From: J005 sp964613235
GTDB taxonomy: Bacteria > Pseudomonadota > Zetaproteobacteria > Mariprofundales > Mariprofundaceae
Direction: 5' to 3'
NCBI GenBank assembly: GCA_964613235.1
Contig: CAZTGM010000002.1
Span: 1-64,000 of the forward strand
DNA: 64,000 nt
Position 1 is the first letter of the stretch; every line of letters starts with the position of its first letter. Shown piece after piece: positions 29,178 through 38,407 of this stretch. Under the pieces are notes generated by a model. The model had not been told where the DNA came from. It saw only the letters and a list, made by a program, of their open reading frames with translations, and searched no databases. The position numbers and the translations under genes were made by a program.

Positions 29178-30242
29178 CTAAAGGCGGCTGGCCCTGTGGC
29201 GCAGCAGATGGTCGGCTAGCACCAGCGCCAGCATAGCTTCGGCAATGGGCACGGCACGAATGCCAACACAGGGGTCATGGCGTCCTTTGGTGATAATTTC
29301 CGTTTCATTGCCATGCAGGTCGATAGTCGGCCTTGGTCGCAGAATCGATGAAGTTGGTTTTAATGCCATGCGGACATGAATGGTGTCGCCATTGGAAATG
29401 CCGCCGAGGATGCCACCGGCATGATTGGTGACAAAGCCTTGCTGGCGGATGGCATCGCCGAAGTCAGAGCCATGTGCATCGACACAGGCAAAGCCATCGC
29501 CGATTTCTACGCCTTTGACCGCTTGAATACTCACCATGGCCTTGGCGATGTCGGCATCGAGTTTATCGAATACAGGCTCACCCAGGCCAGGCACCATGCC
29601 ATGCGCCTCAACAGTGACGGCGGCACCCACGGAATCACCCTGTTTGCGCAAGGCATCCATGTATTCAGCCATTTCCATGGCGGCAACGGCATCCGGGCAG
29701 AAAAAAGGATTTTTGCTGATTTCCTCAACATCAAAACGTGACCGATTAACCTTTATCGGGCCGATCTGATCGACCCAGCCGTGAATACGGATGCCGGCCA
29801 GATGGTGTAACAATTTTTTGGCAATGGCACCGGCAGCAACACGCATGGCTGTTTCCCTTGCTGACGAGCGACCTCCGCCCCGGTAATCACGGAAACCGTA
29901 TTTCTCAAAGAAGGTGATATCGGCATGGCCGGGGCGGAATTTGTCCCTGATCTCGGAATAGTCCTTGCTGCGCTGATCAGTATTGCGGATCAGCAGTGCG
30001 ATAGGACAGCCCGTTGTTTTGCCTTCAAATACGCCGGAAAGAATTTCAACACGATCATCCTCTTTGCGCTGTGTTGTATAGCGTGACTGGCCGGGCTTGC
30101 GCCGGTCCAGATCCGGTTGGATATCCGTCTCGTTTAACGGCAGTCCGGCAGGGCATCCCTCAACAATGGCGCACAGCGCCGGGCCATGCGATTCGCCAGC
30201 CGTGCTAACCCGGAAAATCTGACCGAAGGAGGAGCCGGACAC
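29178..30242 (-). CDS. aroC: Chorismate synthase
   Basis: A 354-residue FMN-dependent enzyme forming chorismate from EPSP. It contains [20 protein letters not shown], then [20 protein letters not shown] with [12 protein letters not shown], and the C-terminal [17 protein letters not shown]. All three family signatures are present. It begins directly after the fabI stop and is the last gene of the minus-strand run barrel-epimerase-fabI-aroC. It converges on mlaA with a 9-base gap and no visible terminator. Confidence 0.97.
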   Translation of the reverse strand: MSGSSFGQIFRVSTAGESHGPALCAIVEGCPAGLPLNETDIQPDLDRRKPGQSRYTTQRKEDDRVEILSGVFEGKTTGCPIALLIRNTDQRSKDYSEIRDKFRPGHADITFFEKYGFRDYRGGGRSSARETAMRVAAGAIAKKLLHHLAGIRIHGWVDQIGPIKVNRSRFDVEEISKNPFFCPDAVAAMEMAEYMDALRKQGDSVGAAVTVEAHGMVPGLGEPVFDKLDADIAKAMVSIQAVKGVEIGDGFACVDAHGSDFGDAIRQQGFVTNHAGGILGGISNGDTIHVRMALKPTSSILRPRPTIDLHGNETEIITKGRHDPCVGIRAVPIAEAMLALVLADHLLRHRASRL

Positions 30243-31025
30243 TTATTCGATGCCGGGATCGCCGGCGCCGATGCTGAAGCCGCCGTCGACATAATGTACT
30301 TCACCGGTAACGCCTGATGCCCAGTCCGAGACCAGATAGGCGGCGGCATTGCCAACCTCGTCCTGGGTGACCGTGCGTTTAAGCATGGCACCGCGGGAGG
30401 CCTTGTCCATGAGCTTGCGGAAATCGCCAATACCGGAGGCCGCCAGTGTGCGGATAGGGCCTGCCGAAATGGCATTCACGCGAATACCTTCCGGACCAAG
30501 GTCATGTGCCAGGTAACGTGTGGATGCTTCCAGTGCGGCCTTGGCTACGCCCATGACATTATAATTGGGTACGGCGCGAACAGCCCCCAGATAACTCATA
30601 GTCAGCATGGCACCGCCCGGACGCATCAGTTTGGCCGCACGCTGGGCGCAGGCGATAAAGGAATAGGCCGAAATATCCAGTGCCAGCTGAAAGTCTTCGC
30701 GCGTGGTATCGCGGAAATTGCCTTTCAACGCATCCTTGTTGGCATAGGCGATGGAGTGCACCATGAAATCCAGTTGTCCCCATTGTTGTTCAACTTTGGC
30801 AAAAAAATCGTCCATCTGGTTATCGTTACCGACATCCAGTGGCTCTACGATGGAAGCATTGACTTTTTCGGCCAGTGGGCGCACCCGCTTTTCCAGTGCT
30901 TCACCGAGATAATTGAAGGCGAGATCGGCACCCTCCCGGTGACATGACTGGGCAACACCCCAGGCAATGGATTTGTCATTGGCGATACCCAGTATCAGCC
31001 CTTTTTTTCCTTTCAGCAACGCCAC
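30243..31025 (-). CDS. fabI: Enoyl-ACP reductase (NADH)
   Basis: A 260-residue short-chain reductase doing the last step of each fatty-acid elongation round. The N-terminal nucleotide motif is LILGIANDKSIAWGVAQ. The catalytic Tyr155 and Lys162 lie in PNYNVMGVAKAALEASTRYL, with Tyr145 nearby as in FabI. Triclosan sensitivity would be expected of this isoform. The aroC start touches its stop. A 72-base gap separates it from the epimerase gene upstream, which may hold a promoter. Confidence 0.96.
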   Translation of the reverse strand: MALLKGKKGLILGIANDKSIAWGVAQSCHREGADLAFNYLGEALEKRVRPLAEKVNASIVEPLDVGNDNQMDDFFAKVEQQWGQLDFMVHSIAYANKDALKGNFRDTTREDFQLALDISAYSFIACAQRAAKLMRPGGAMLTMSYLGAVRAVPNYNVMGVAKAALEASTRYLAHDLGPEGIRVNAISAGPIRTLAASGIGDFRKLMDKASRGAMLKRTVTQDEVGNAAAYLVSDWASGVTGEVHYVDGGFSIGAGDPGIE

Positions 31026-31097
31026 GGCAAGCTCCTCTCCATAATTTCGCCAATGCTAGCAGTGCATTTCGTAAAGCGCACGCAGATGAGACACTGA

Positions 31098-31982
31098 CTA
31101 ATGCCCCTTCCCATCCGAATGCTGCAGTAGTGTTTTCCAGGCATGCCGAAATGAGGGATAACTCAGTTCCGGCAGCAGTTGTTCATGCAGCTTGCGGTTG
31201 CTGATGCGTTTGTTGTCGCGGAAAAACTCCAGCATAGCTGAAGAAAGGATGCTTTCAGCTTCTGCGGGTGAAAGAACAACAGGTGCAGGTGCACCGATAT
31301 ATGCGGCCAGTTCGCAGGCGTATTGGTCATGTGGCAGGGGCAGGTCATCGGCTACATTGACGATGCGCCCGGATTGCGGCGCATACATGGCTGCATGGAT
31401 AGTGCGCACGATATCCTCAATATGAATGCGACTGGAGTAATGCGGCGGAGACCAGCGTACAACCCGGTAATGTCCAGTTTGAAGTTTGGCAAGAATATTA
31501 CGTCCCGGTCCGTAAATACCTGCCAGCCGGAAAATTTCAACGGGCAGGCCACTGTGCAGCCAGGCTTGCTCGGCATGCAGTCGTTGCTTTCCGCGTTGAC
31601 TTGTCGGCTGGCAGTGGTGGGTTTCATCGACCCAGGCGCCTGCGACATCACCGTAAACGCCCGTCGTGGAAAGATAGCCGGCCCAGCTCAGGCGTTTCAT
31701 ATGGGGCACCAGCAATGGCAGCCAGGTGGATTGAGTTTCGCACACCTGATTGCCATCACGCTGTAACGGAATTGAGTCCAGTACGGCATCCACGTTTTGC
31801 AGAACATCATGCGGGATGTCGGCAGGTGTTTGAATCAGCAGTGGATGGATCCCCTGTTGTTTAAATTTGCCGATTCGCTCGGGGGAGCGTGTGGCGGCAT
31901 AAACTCGCCATCCGTCACGGCGCAGCGAACGGGCCAGCCATGTGCCGCAATAGCCGCAGCCAAGTATCAGTATTGTGGGCAT
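31098..31982 (-). CDS. NAD(P)-dependent epimerase/dehydratase-like protein
   Basis: A 294-residue extended SDR protein. The Rossmann loop is LILGCGYCGTWLARSL (GxGxxG form), and the active-site region is GYLSTTGVYGDVAGAWVDE with Ser/Thr and Tyr. The Lys of the usual YxxxK motif is not obvious. GRIVNVADDLPL and the C-terminal LSYPSFRHAW block recall the YeeZ group, whose function is unknown. Its start lies next to the stop of the Omp85-like gene, so the two are likely cotranscribed. An activity on an envelope sugar is possible but not shown. Confidence 0.8.
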   Translation of the reverse strand: MPTILILGCGYCGTWLARSLRRDGWRVYAATRSPERIGKFKQQGIHPLLIQTPADIPHDVLQNVDAVLDSIPLQRDGNQVCETQSTWLPLLVPHMKRLSWAGYLSTTGVYGDVAGAWVDETHHCQPTSQRGKQRLHAEQAWLHSGLPVEIFRLAGIYGPGRNILAKLQTGHYRVVRWSPPHYSSRIHIEDIVRTIHAAMYAPQSGRIVNVADDLPLPHDQYACELAAYIGAPAPVVLSPAEAESILSSAMLEFFRDNKRISNRKLHEQLLPELSYPSFRHAWKTLLQHSDGKGH

Positions 31983-33269
31983 TTAGAAAGTCTGGCCGGT
32001 ACCGAGATAGAAACGCCAGCGTTTGGTTGCTATACCGTAAGCGGCATCGCCGCGGATGGTGCCCCGAACCAGCCAGCGCAATGTCCAGCGGAGGCCTGCA
32101 CCGAGGCCAAAGAAGGTTTTTTTACCCTGTACCGAATGACTGGTGCCAGGGATATAGCCGGCATCGCTGAAGGTGACGACTTGAACATTGGAGTCAGGGT
32201 ACAGAAGAAATCGCCCTTCAATGGTGCCATACAGGTAGGCTTTGCCCTGAATTTCCCCCGGGTAATAGCCGCGAATATTGTCCCGGTTGCCCAGGTCGAA
32301 CAGACCATCACGCAGCACATCACCGGAAGCCAGGCCTGCATTGGCACGCAGGTTCAGCGTATTCTGTTGCTCATGGATGGGGATATAGCTGCGTATGGAT
32401 AGCGTTTGTCGATAAACGTTGATGGTTGATCCCAGTGCCTGATGGGCAACATCAAGGGTATAATCAAAGGCCGTGCCGGAAAGCCAGATGATCTGGTCGT
32501 CGATTTGACGATAGTGCACTCCTGCCAGCAGTGAATGTTTGCGTGTGCCGATCACATCGGCCTGGGGCGGCCCGCTCAGAAGTCGAAAGGCAGTATGATT
32601 CAGGGCGAAGCCGAAGGAAGCATCCCAACCCTCGCCGGGCACAGGCCCCAGGGCATAGCCAAGGCTGACAGATCCACTTTTGCCATTCTGCAGATATTCG
32701 GATACCAGTTGGCCATTCTGATAGGTATCGAAGATGGAGGTCCCCTTGCCGGCGGCAAGTCCCATGCTCAGTCTGGAATCCCGAATGCGTGACCAGAGAT
32801 AACTGGCCTCATAGGAAGAGCCATTGAGCGTACTGAAGTTTTTGCCTGTATCCCGTCTGTAAGCCAGGCGCAGGTGATGATTCAGCCCCCACATATTGTA
32901 CTCATCCAGGGCGATGCCGGCGGAGGAAGCTCCATTATCATGGCGGCTGAATTGGGGCAGAATCCATAATGACCAGCGCTCACGCAGCTGAACACGAACC
33001 GTACCATTATCATCGGGAGCATAAATATGGACTTCACTGAACAGGCCGAGATTGCGCAGCCAGCGTTCGCCCTGTTCAGCAAAGTGACTCTGCCAGACAT
33101 TACCGGCGGTAAAGGGAAGCTGGCGCAATACCACGCGTTCCTGCGTACGCTCCAGGCCTTCGATGGCGATTGTTTTAATGACGGTTGCTTCGGCCTGGGC
33201 AGAAGATGCGATGCATGCCAGCAGCAGGCATGTGATAAAAATCCATGGATGGTTATACTGCTTCTTCAT
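31983..33269 (-). CDS. Single-POTRA Omp85-superfamily outer-membrane protein
   Basis: A 428-residue protein with a signal peptide (cleavage near AQA-EA). One POTRA domain follows (VIKTIAIEGLERTQERVVLR; HFAEQGERWLRNLGLFSEVH). The rest is a beta-barrel of alternating aromatic strands. The Omp85 signature DNIRGYYPGEIQGKAY and IEGRFLLYPDSN lie near residues 335-365. The protein ends in Phe, the usual signal for BAM insertion. BamA has five POTRA domains and TamA three; one makes this a small variant of unknown partner. ATG 33269 starts the signal peptide; 12 in-frame residues upstream do not fit. It is divergent from the LolA-like exporter cluster. Confidence 0.85.
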   Translation of the reverse strand: MKKQYNHPWIFITCLLLACIASSAQAEATVIKTIAIEGLERTQERVVLRQLPFTAGNVWQSHFAEQGERWLRNLGLFSEVHIYAPDDNGTVRVQLRERWSLWILPQFSRHDNGASSAGIALDEYNMWGLNHHLRLAYRRDTGKNFSTLNGSSYEASYLWSRIRDSRLSMGLAAGKGTSIFDTYQNGQLVSEYLQNGKSGSVSLGYALGPVPGEGWDASFGFALNHTAFRLLSGPPQADVIGTRKHSLLAGVHYRQIDDQIIWLSGTAFDYTLDVAHQALGSTINVYRQTLSIRSYIPIHEQQNTLNLRANAGLASGDVLRDGLFDLGNRDNIRGYYPGEIQGKAYLYGTIEGRFLLYPDSNVQVVTFSDAGYIPGTSHSVQGKKTFFGLGAGLRWTLRWLVRGTIRGDAAYGIATKRWRFYLGTGQTF

Positions 33270-33322
33270 AAAAGCTCGGCTGCCGTCTCCCCTGATGAAT
33301 GTCATGCACTGACGATAACTGT

Positions 33323-33350
33323 ATTATAACCGGTAATGCCCGAATATGAA
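33323..33350 (-). promoter_or_regulatory. Candidate promoter of the Omp85-like gene
   Basis: On the minus strand TTCATA, a 16-base spacer and a perfect TATAAT. The predicted start site is about 45 bases before the ATG at 33269. Confidence 0.5.
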
Positions 33351-33368
33351 GGATGGATGGGCATTGCA

Positions 33369-33397
33369 TTTACATTTATACCGGGCCTTTCTATGCT
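33369..33397 (+). promoter_or_regulatory. Candidate promoter placing the transcript start at the LolA-like ATG
   Basis: TTTACA, a 17-base spacer and TATGCT. The -10 ends only 6 bases before the ATG at 33404, and no ribosome site precedes that ATG, so a leaderless message is possible. Confidence 0.4.
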
Positions 33398-33403
33398 TCA
33401 AAA

Positions 33404-34156
33404 ATGCGATACCTTTGCCGGCTGGCATTATGCATGTTCCTTTGGGTTGGAGCGGTTTCATCGGCATCGGCCGGTGAACCGGATGCGCGGACGATTATTG
33501 AGCAGGTGCAGCAATTGCTGCGAGCCGATACCAGTACAGCCAGCTATACGATGCAGATTATCACCCCCGAATGGCAGCGCACCGTTCGCTTTGATGCCTG
33601 GGATGACCGTCTGCGCAAGCGTTTCTTTATCCGCATTCTTGCTCCGCAGAAAGAAAGGGGGGTGAGCTGGCTGAAAGACGGTAGCAATTTGTGGATGTAT
33701 CTGCCGAAGCTGGAGCGGGATATCCGCATCCCGCCGTCAATGATGCTGTCCTCATGGATGGGTTCGGACTTTACCAACGATGATCTGGTGAAGATGGAAT
33801 CGATGGTGGATGATTATCGACATCGTGTCATTGTAAAAGATGGTGATGTGATCACGATCGAGTCGATTCCGCGGCCGGAGGCTCCCGTGGTATGGGGGAA
33901 AATCATTCACCGCGTTAGCCGGGATGGTTTGCCGCTTTCCGACGACTATTACGATGAGCATGGCATGCATGTGCGCCGGCTGGTGTTTACAGAGCCGGCC
34001 ATGATGGACGGACGGTGGATTCCGACTCGTTGGCTGATGACGACGGATGCGAAACCGGGGCACCGTACCGAGATGGTCATCGAATCCACGCGGTTTAATC
34101 CGGTGTTATCGCCGGATATTTTCACCCGGGCCAACCTCCGGCGAAGCTGGAAATAG
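33404..34156 (+). CDS. LolA-like periplasmic protein (outer membrane lipoprotein-sorting family)
   Basis: A 250-residue protein with a signal peptide (cleavage near ASA-GE). The mature part has the LolA-like signature: QERGVSWLKDGSNLW-type text (here KERGVSWLKDGSNLWMYLPK) followed by IPPSMMLSSWMGSDFTNDDL. This subgroup is longer than LolA itself and is usually found beside RND/MmpL or ABC transporters rather than in the Lol pathway. It likely carries a lipid or other hydrophobic cargo through the periplasm in its half-barrel fold. It is the first of five genes in a row, followed after 6 bases by two permeases. ATG 33404 starts the signal peptide. Confidence 0.85.
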   Translation: MRYLCRLALCMFLWVGAVSSASAGEPDARTIIEQVQQLLRADTSTASYTMQIITPEWQRTVRFDAWDDRLRKRFFIRILAPQKERGVSWLKDGSNLWMYLPKLERDIRIPPSMMLSSWMGSDFTNDDLVKMESMVDDYRHRVIVKDGDVITIESIPRPEAPVVWGKIIHRVSRDGLPLSDDYYDEHGMHVRRLVFTEPAMMDGRWIPTRWLMTTDAKPGHRTEMVIESTRFNPVLSPDIFTRANLRRSWK

Positions 34157-34162
34157 GCAGCG

Positions 34163-35371
34163 ATGTTTGCGCTGGCCTGGCGGAACATATGGCGTAATGC
34201 CCGGCGCAGTCTGATTACCATTGCCGCTGTGGCGCTGGGGCTGACATCACTGGTATTTCTCTGGGGTTTCAACGACGGGGTACATAATACGATGATGCGC
34301 AATCTGCAGGAAGTCATTGTTGGCAGTCTGCAGATTCATCATCGTGCGTATTTCCGGCATCCGAAGCTGGCCGATACCGTACCGGATGTGATGCAGGTGA
34401 CAACCCTGTTGCAGCAACAGGGCGTGGAACGTTTCAGTTACCGCCTGCGTACCTTTGCTCTGGCGGCAGGGGCGGAGACATCCGAAGGTTTGGTGTTGTT
34501 GGGAATGCAGCCGGAGATGGAGGGGCGAACCACGCGCATTGCCGGCAAGGTCGATGAGGGGCGGTTCTTGCAGGATGATCAGGAGGCGGCCTGTGTGTTG
34601 GGGCGGACTACGGCACGGAATCTGGGCCTGCATGTCGGCGATGATGTGGTGCTTCTGACTGAAGACCGTTATGGCGCGCTGGCGGCGGAAAAGCTGGAGC
34701 TGGTCGGTATTATCTCCAGCGGCGAGATGGGCATCGACCGCGGCCTGGCCATGGTGCCGCTGGGCTTTATGCAAGGGATGCTGGGTATGGAGAAGCGGGT
34801 GTCCGAGATCGTGCTGCAGTTGCCTATGGGACGGCTGGAAACGGTTACCACTGCGCTGCGTCAGGCGCTTGACGATCGCTATGAGGTGCTGCGCTGGTAC
34901 GATATGTATCCGATGATGAAGCAGTGGGTGGAGCTGGAGAATGCCTTTTACTATATTTTTCTGTCGATCGTGTTGTTGATCGTGGCTGCCGGCATCATGA
35001 ACACCGTATTGATGAGTATGCTCGAACGCATTCATGAATTCGGGGTGATGATTGCGCTCGGTTGCAGTCGTGGACAACTGGCTGGCATGGTGGTGATCGA
35101 ATCATTGTTGCTGGGTATGGCCGGTGTGTTACTGGGAACGTCCGTCGGCTTATTGCTGGTGCATTATTTTCAGGGCGTCGGTATCGATATTTCCGGTCAG
35201 ATGGCGGAAGTGGCGCGCTTTTACATCAATCCGGTGGTGCATACCGAGATCAATACGGATCATCTGGTGCATACGGTGTTGGCGGTATTGCTGTCGGCTG
35301 TTGCTGCTGCAATCTGGCCGGCAGTGCGGGCAGCGAGGCTGGAGCCGGTGGAGGCCATTCATCATGTCTAG
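34163..35371 (+). CDS. FtsX/LolC-E-type ABC transporter permease 1
   Basis: A 402-residue membrane protein with the MacB/LolE layout. An N-terminal helix (RRSLITIAAVALGLTSLVFL) precedes a large periplasmic domain (residues ~45-265), followed by three C-terminal helices (YYIFLSIVLLIVAAGIMNTV; VIESLLLGMAGVLLGTSVGL; TVLAVLLSAVAAAIWPAV). The FtsX motif MLERIHEFGVMIALG is present. It would pair with the next permease and the ATPase at 36609 to extract cargo from the inner membrane by mechanotransmission, handing it to the LolA-like protein. The cargo is unknown. Confidence 0.88.
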   Translation: MFALAWRNIWRNARRSLITIAAVALGLTSLVFLWGFNDGVHNTMMRNLQEVIVGSLQIHHRAYFRHPKLADTVPDVMQVTTLLQQQGVERFSYRLRTFALAAGAETSEGLVLLGMQPEMEGRTTRIAGKVDEGRFLQDDQEAACVLGRTTARNLGLHVGDDVVLLTEDRYGALAAEKLELVGIISSGEMGIDRGLAMVPLGFMQGMLGMEKRVSEIVLQLPMGRLETVTTALRQALDDRYEVLRWYDMYPMMKQWVELENAFYYIFLSIVLLIVAAGIMNTVLMSMLERIHEFGVMIALGCSRGQLAGMVVIESLLLGMAGVLLGTSVGLLLVHYFQGVGIDISGQMAEVARFYINPVVHTEINTDHLVHTVLAVLLSAVAAAIWPAVRAARLEPVEAIHHV

Positions 35372-36607
35372 GTGCATCCGTTGCTGATTTATCTGCAACT
35401 GGGCTGGCGCAATCTCTGGCTATATCCGTTACGCAGCAGCCTGACGGCTGCGGCTTTGGCGGTTGGTATTGCGGCACTGACGTTCCTTGCCGCCATGAAT
35501 GACGGCTGGATGCAACAGATCAAGAGCAATTTTGCGTTGACGGTCACCGGGCATCTGCAGATTCATGCGGCAGGATTTGAACAGACGCGCAGGCTGGCCC
35601 GGCATATCGAAGATCCGGAGCGTATTGTGACACAGTTGCAGGGTGTCGCCGGCATTCGCCAGCTGGTACGGCGGGTGCGTGTTTCGGGACTGGCTTCGAG
35701 TGCCGGAAGCAATGGCGGAGTCTTGATCTATGGCGTGGAGGCGGCAGGTGAACGTGAGCTGAGCCGGCTGGCCGGCTTTATCACGCGCGGGGATTGGCTG
35801 GATACGCATGAGCTGCGCGGGGTCGTGCTGGGTGACGGGCTGGCGGATCGTCTGAGCATTGGCTTGGGGGACAAGGTGGTGTTGATGGCAGCCACTGACC
35901 ACGGTGATATCGCTTCTGAAGTGTTCCGGGTGCGTGGACTGATACATTCCGGCGTCATGGATATCGACAATCTGATGGCCATTGTGCCGCTGCGCATGGC
36001 GCAGCAATGGTTGGGGCTGGGCGATGCGGTGACGGATATCGTGATTCGGGCGGATGACTCTCGGGCAGTGACGCCGTTGATGCACCGTTTGCGGGATGCC
36101 TTGCAGGATGAGTCTCTGGAGGTGTTGCGCTGGAATGATATTGATCCGATGGCACAGCAATGGGCGGATTTTGCTGATGCCTACACCTGGATTGTTCTGG
36201 CTGTCGTCATTCTTGTCGTGCTAGCCGAGGTGTTGAATACAATGCTGATGAGCTTGCACGAACGGATCCGGGAGTTCGGCCTGATGGGGGCCTTGGGTGT
36301 GCGGGCGTCGCAATTGTTTGTGATGGTGGTCTGGGAAACGGTGATCCTGGTGCTTATCGGAAGTCTGGCCGGTTTTCTGCTGGGTGGCGGGTTGTCATGG
36401 TGGTACGGAGAAACAGGGATCGATTTGTCCCGGTTCGCCGTGGCCTTTTCGTTCATGTATATGGATCCGGTGATTCATCCCGCTTTACGGCTGGAGAGTT
36501 GTGTGCGCATTCTTGGTGCAGCGATTGTGGGAGCACTGGTGGCCAGTCTGATACCAGCCTGGAAGGCGGCTCGCCTTGAGCCGGCTGCGGCATTACGGGA
36601 GTTGTAG
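35372..36607 (+). CDS. FtsX/LolC-E-type ABC transporter permease 2
   Basis: A 411-residue paralogue of the preceding permease with the same four-helix layout: an N-terminal helix at SSLTAAALAVGIAALTFLAA, then DAYTWIVLAVVILVVLAEVL, ETVILVLIGSLAGFLLGG and VRILGAAIVGALVASLIP. The FtsX motif is LHERIREFGLMGALG. The start is GTG at 35372, immediately after the upstream stop and with no clear ribosome site, so translation probably depends on coupling. TTG 35381 is an alternative. Two different permeases suggest a heterodimer, as for LolC/LolE. Confidence 0.86.
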   Translation: MHPLLIYLQLGWRNLWLYPLRSSLTAAALAVGIAALTFLAAMNDGWMQQIKSNFALTVTGHLQIHAAGFEQTRRLARHIEDPERIVTQLQGVAGIRQLVRRVRVSGLASSAGSNGGVLIYGVEAAGERELSRLAGFITRGDWLDTHELRGVVLGDGLADRLSIGLGDKVVLMAATDHGDIASEVFRVRGLIHSGVMDIDNLMAIVPLRMAQQWLGLGDAVTDIVIRADDSRAVTPLMHRLRDALQDESLEVLRWNDIDPMAQQWADFADAYTWIVLAVVILVVLAEVLNTMLMSLHERIREFGLMGALGVRASQLFVMVVWETVILVLIGSLAGFLLGGGLSWWYGETGIDLSRFAVAFSFMYMDPVIHPALRLESCVRILGAAIVGALVASLIPAWKAARLEPAAALREL

Positions 36608-36608
36608 G

Positions 36609-37292
36609 ATGGCATTGATTCAGGCAGAACACCTGTACAAGGGTTATCGCAGCGGGGAAAGCATCGTGAAAGCGCTGGATGATGTGACGCTGGGCATTCC
36701 GCAAGGGGCATTCGTCGTACTGGCCGGGCGTTCGGGCTCCGGCAAGACGACATTGCTGAACATGCTGGGAGGTCTGGACCGACCGGATCGGGGGGCGTTG
36801 ACGATTGCCGGGCGGGACATGCTGCAAATGGGGCGGGATGAGCGGGCGAAATTCCGTCTGCATCATCTCGGCTTCGTCTTTCAGGCCTATAATTTGATCC
36901 GGGTGCTGACGGCACGGGAAAATGTTGCCTATGTGTTGCAGTTGCGCGGTATGGAGCGGCGTCGGCGTATGGCACTGGCTGACCGCTGGCTGGCCGAAGT
37001 GGGGTTGCAGGGATTTGAACACCGTCGTCCCGATCAGATGTCCGGTGGCCAGCAGCAACGTGTGGCGGTTGCTCGTGCACTGGCGGCATCGCCCGATCTC
37101 GTGCTGGCCGATGAGCCGACGGCCAATCTCGATTCGCATACCGGTGCAGAGTTGATTGCCCTGATGCGTCGACTCAACGAGCAGGAAGGCACAACGTTTG
37201 TGACGGCATCGCACGATCCGGCCGTTATTGAATCCGCGCGTATGCTGGTGACGATGCAGGACGGGAAGATCAGCACGACCAGGGAATCGTAA
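36609..37292 (+). CDS. LolD/MacB-type ABC transporter ATPase
   Basis: A 227-residue ATPase. It has Walker A GRSGSGKT, the Q-loop region GFVFQAYNLI, the ABC signature MSGGQQQRVAVARAL (canonical LSGGQ with Met for Leu), Walker B VLADEPTANLD, and the H-loop TASHD. FQAYNL and SGGQQQRVAVARAL are typical of the LolD/MacB subfamily that serves FtsX-type permeases. It begins one base after the permease stop and ends overlapping the barrel gene by 1 base. Confidence 0.93.
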   Translation: MALIQAEHLYKGYRSGESIVKALDDVTLGIPQGAFVVLAGRSGSGKTTLLNMLGGLDRPDRGALTIAGRDMLQMGRDERAKFRLHHLGFVFQAYNLIRVLTARENVAYVLQLRGMERRRRMALADRWLAEVGLQGFEHRRPDQMSGGQQQRVAVARALAASPDLVLADEPTANLDSHTGAELIALMRRLNEQEGTTFVTASHDPAVIESARMLVTMQDGKISTTRES

Positions 37293-38407
37293 TGCGCCTG
37301 GCGTGGCTGTTGTGCGTTGCGATGCTGTGTCTGGCAGCGCCGCTGCGGGCGATGGAAATCAGCGGCGAATATAGAAACCTGTTGTTTGAAACAGATAACA
37401 CGACAGGCCAAAGCGTTGCCACCGATCTGAATCGTTTGCGCCTGCAATGGCGTGGTATGATAGGGGCATGGTCGTGGCAAGTCAGTTACGACCATGAATT
37501 ACTGTATGGCGGTCTGGTACGGGATCCGTTGTTCCGTCGACAACTTGAGCTGCCGCAGCCGACATGGCTGGATGCTGTCGCGACCGTCAGCAGTTCGTCC
37601 TCATATATCTGGCAACACCAGTTGTACCGCGGCTGGCTGCGTTATGAAGACGGGCCATGGCGACTGACAGCGGGCAGGCAACGCATTGCCTGGGGTTCCG
37701 GCCGGATATGGAATCCGACGGATCGTTTTAATCCGGTACAGCCGACGGCGCTGGAGCCCGATGAAAAGCTGGGTGTCGATGCTGTGGAGGGGCAATGGCG
37801 TTATTCCGGTTTTGGCAGCCTCGAGATGGTCATCGCACCGGGCAATCATCGCTCCGGCACAACGCGCAAGCTGGCGATACGCTGGGCGGACACCTGGGCG
37901 GATCGGGATGTGGCCGTGCTGGCCGGTCGTATTGGCGAGGAGAGTGTGGCCGGTTTCGATATCACGGGCAATATCGGCGATGCCGGTTACCGCATGGAAT
38001 GGATGCAGTCCTGGCGCGGGGTGGCGGGGCGTTACAGTCAGGTCAGTACCGGCGTGGATGGCATGCTGGCCAACGACTGGTTTCCTGACGGATTGTATCT
38101 GGCCATCGAATATTTCTTCAATGGTGCACCACGGGGGCATCAGCTTCGTGCGACGGACTCTTTGCAGAGTGTATCGCATCATTTGCTTGGTGCTATGGCC
38201 GACTATGATCTGACGCCATTGTGGCGGCTGGATATGCTGCTATTGACGGAGCTGGAGCAAAACAGCTGGTTTGTGGCGCCGCGTTTGACATGGTCGGCAC
38301 GGGAAAATCTGGATGTTACCTGGATTGGCCAGTGGCCAACAGGTAATAGTGGCGAATTTGCCGCATTCAACCGCCTGCTGGCTATGCAACTGGAGTGGTA
38401 TTTTTAG
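37292..38407 (+). CDS. Putative outer-membrane beta-barrel protein of the exporter cluster
   Basis: A 371-residue protein with a signal peptide (cleavage near LRA-ME), followed by amphipathic strands rich in Trp, Tyr and Arg. The block WRLTAGRQRIAWGSGRIWNP followed by TDRFNP resembles the core of DUF1302-like barrels, which often accompany LolA-like proteins and RND exporters. It ends QLEWYF; a C-terminal Phe is the usual BAM recognition signal. It starts by a 1-base overlap with the ATPase gene, so the ABC machinery and the barrel are coupled. A role in placing cargo at or through the outer membrane is inferred from context only. Confidence 0.75.
   Translation: MRLAWLLCVAMLCLAAPLRAMEISGEYRNLLFETDNTTGQSVATDLNRLRLQWRGMIGAWSWQVSYDHELLYGGLVRDPLFRRQLELPQPTWLDAVATVSSSSSYIWQHQLYRGWLRYEDGPWRLTAGRQRIAWGSGRIWNPTDRFNPVQPTALEPDEKLGVDAVEGQWRYSGFGSLEMVIAPGNHRSGTTRKLAIRWADTWADRDVAVLAGRIGEESVAGFDITGNIGDAGYRMEWMQSWRGVAGRYSQVSTGVDGMLANDWFPDGLYLAIEYFFNGAPRGHQLRATDSLQSVSHHLLGAMADYDLTPLWRLDMLLLTELEQNSWFVAPRLTWSARENLDVTWIGQWPTGNSGEFAAFNRLLAMQLEWYF

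Noticed and set aside
34247..35077. Minus-strand frame of 276 codons inside the first permease gene
   Set aside because: Antisense shadow with no signal, motif or ribosome site.
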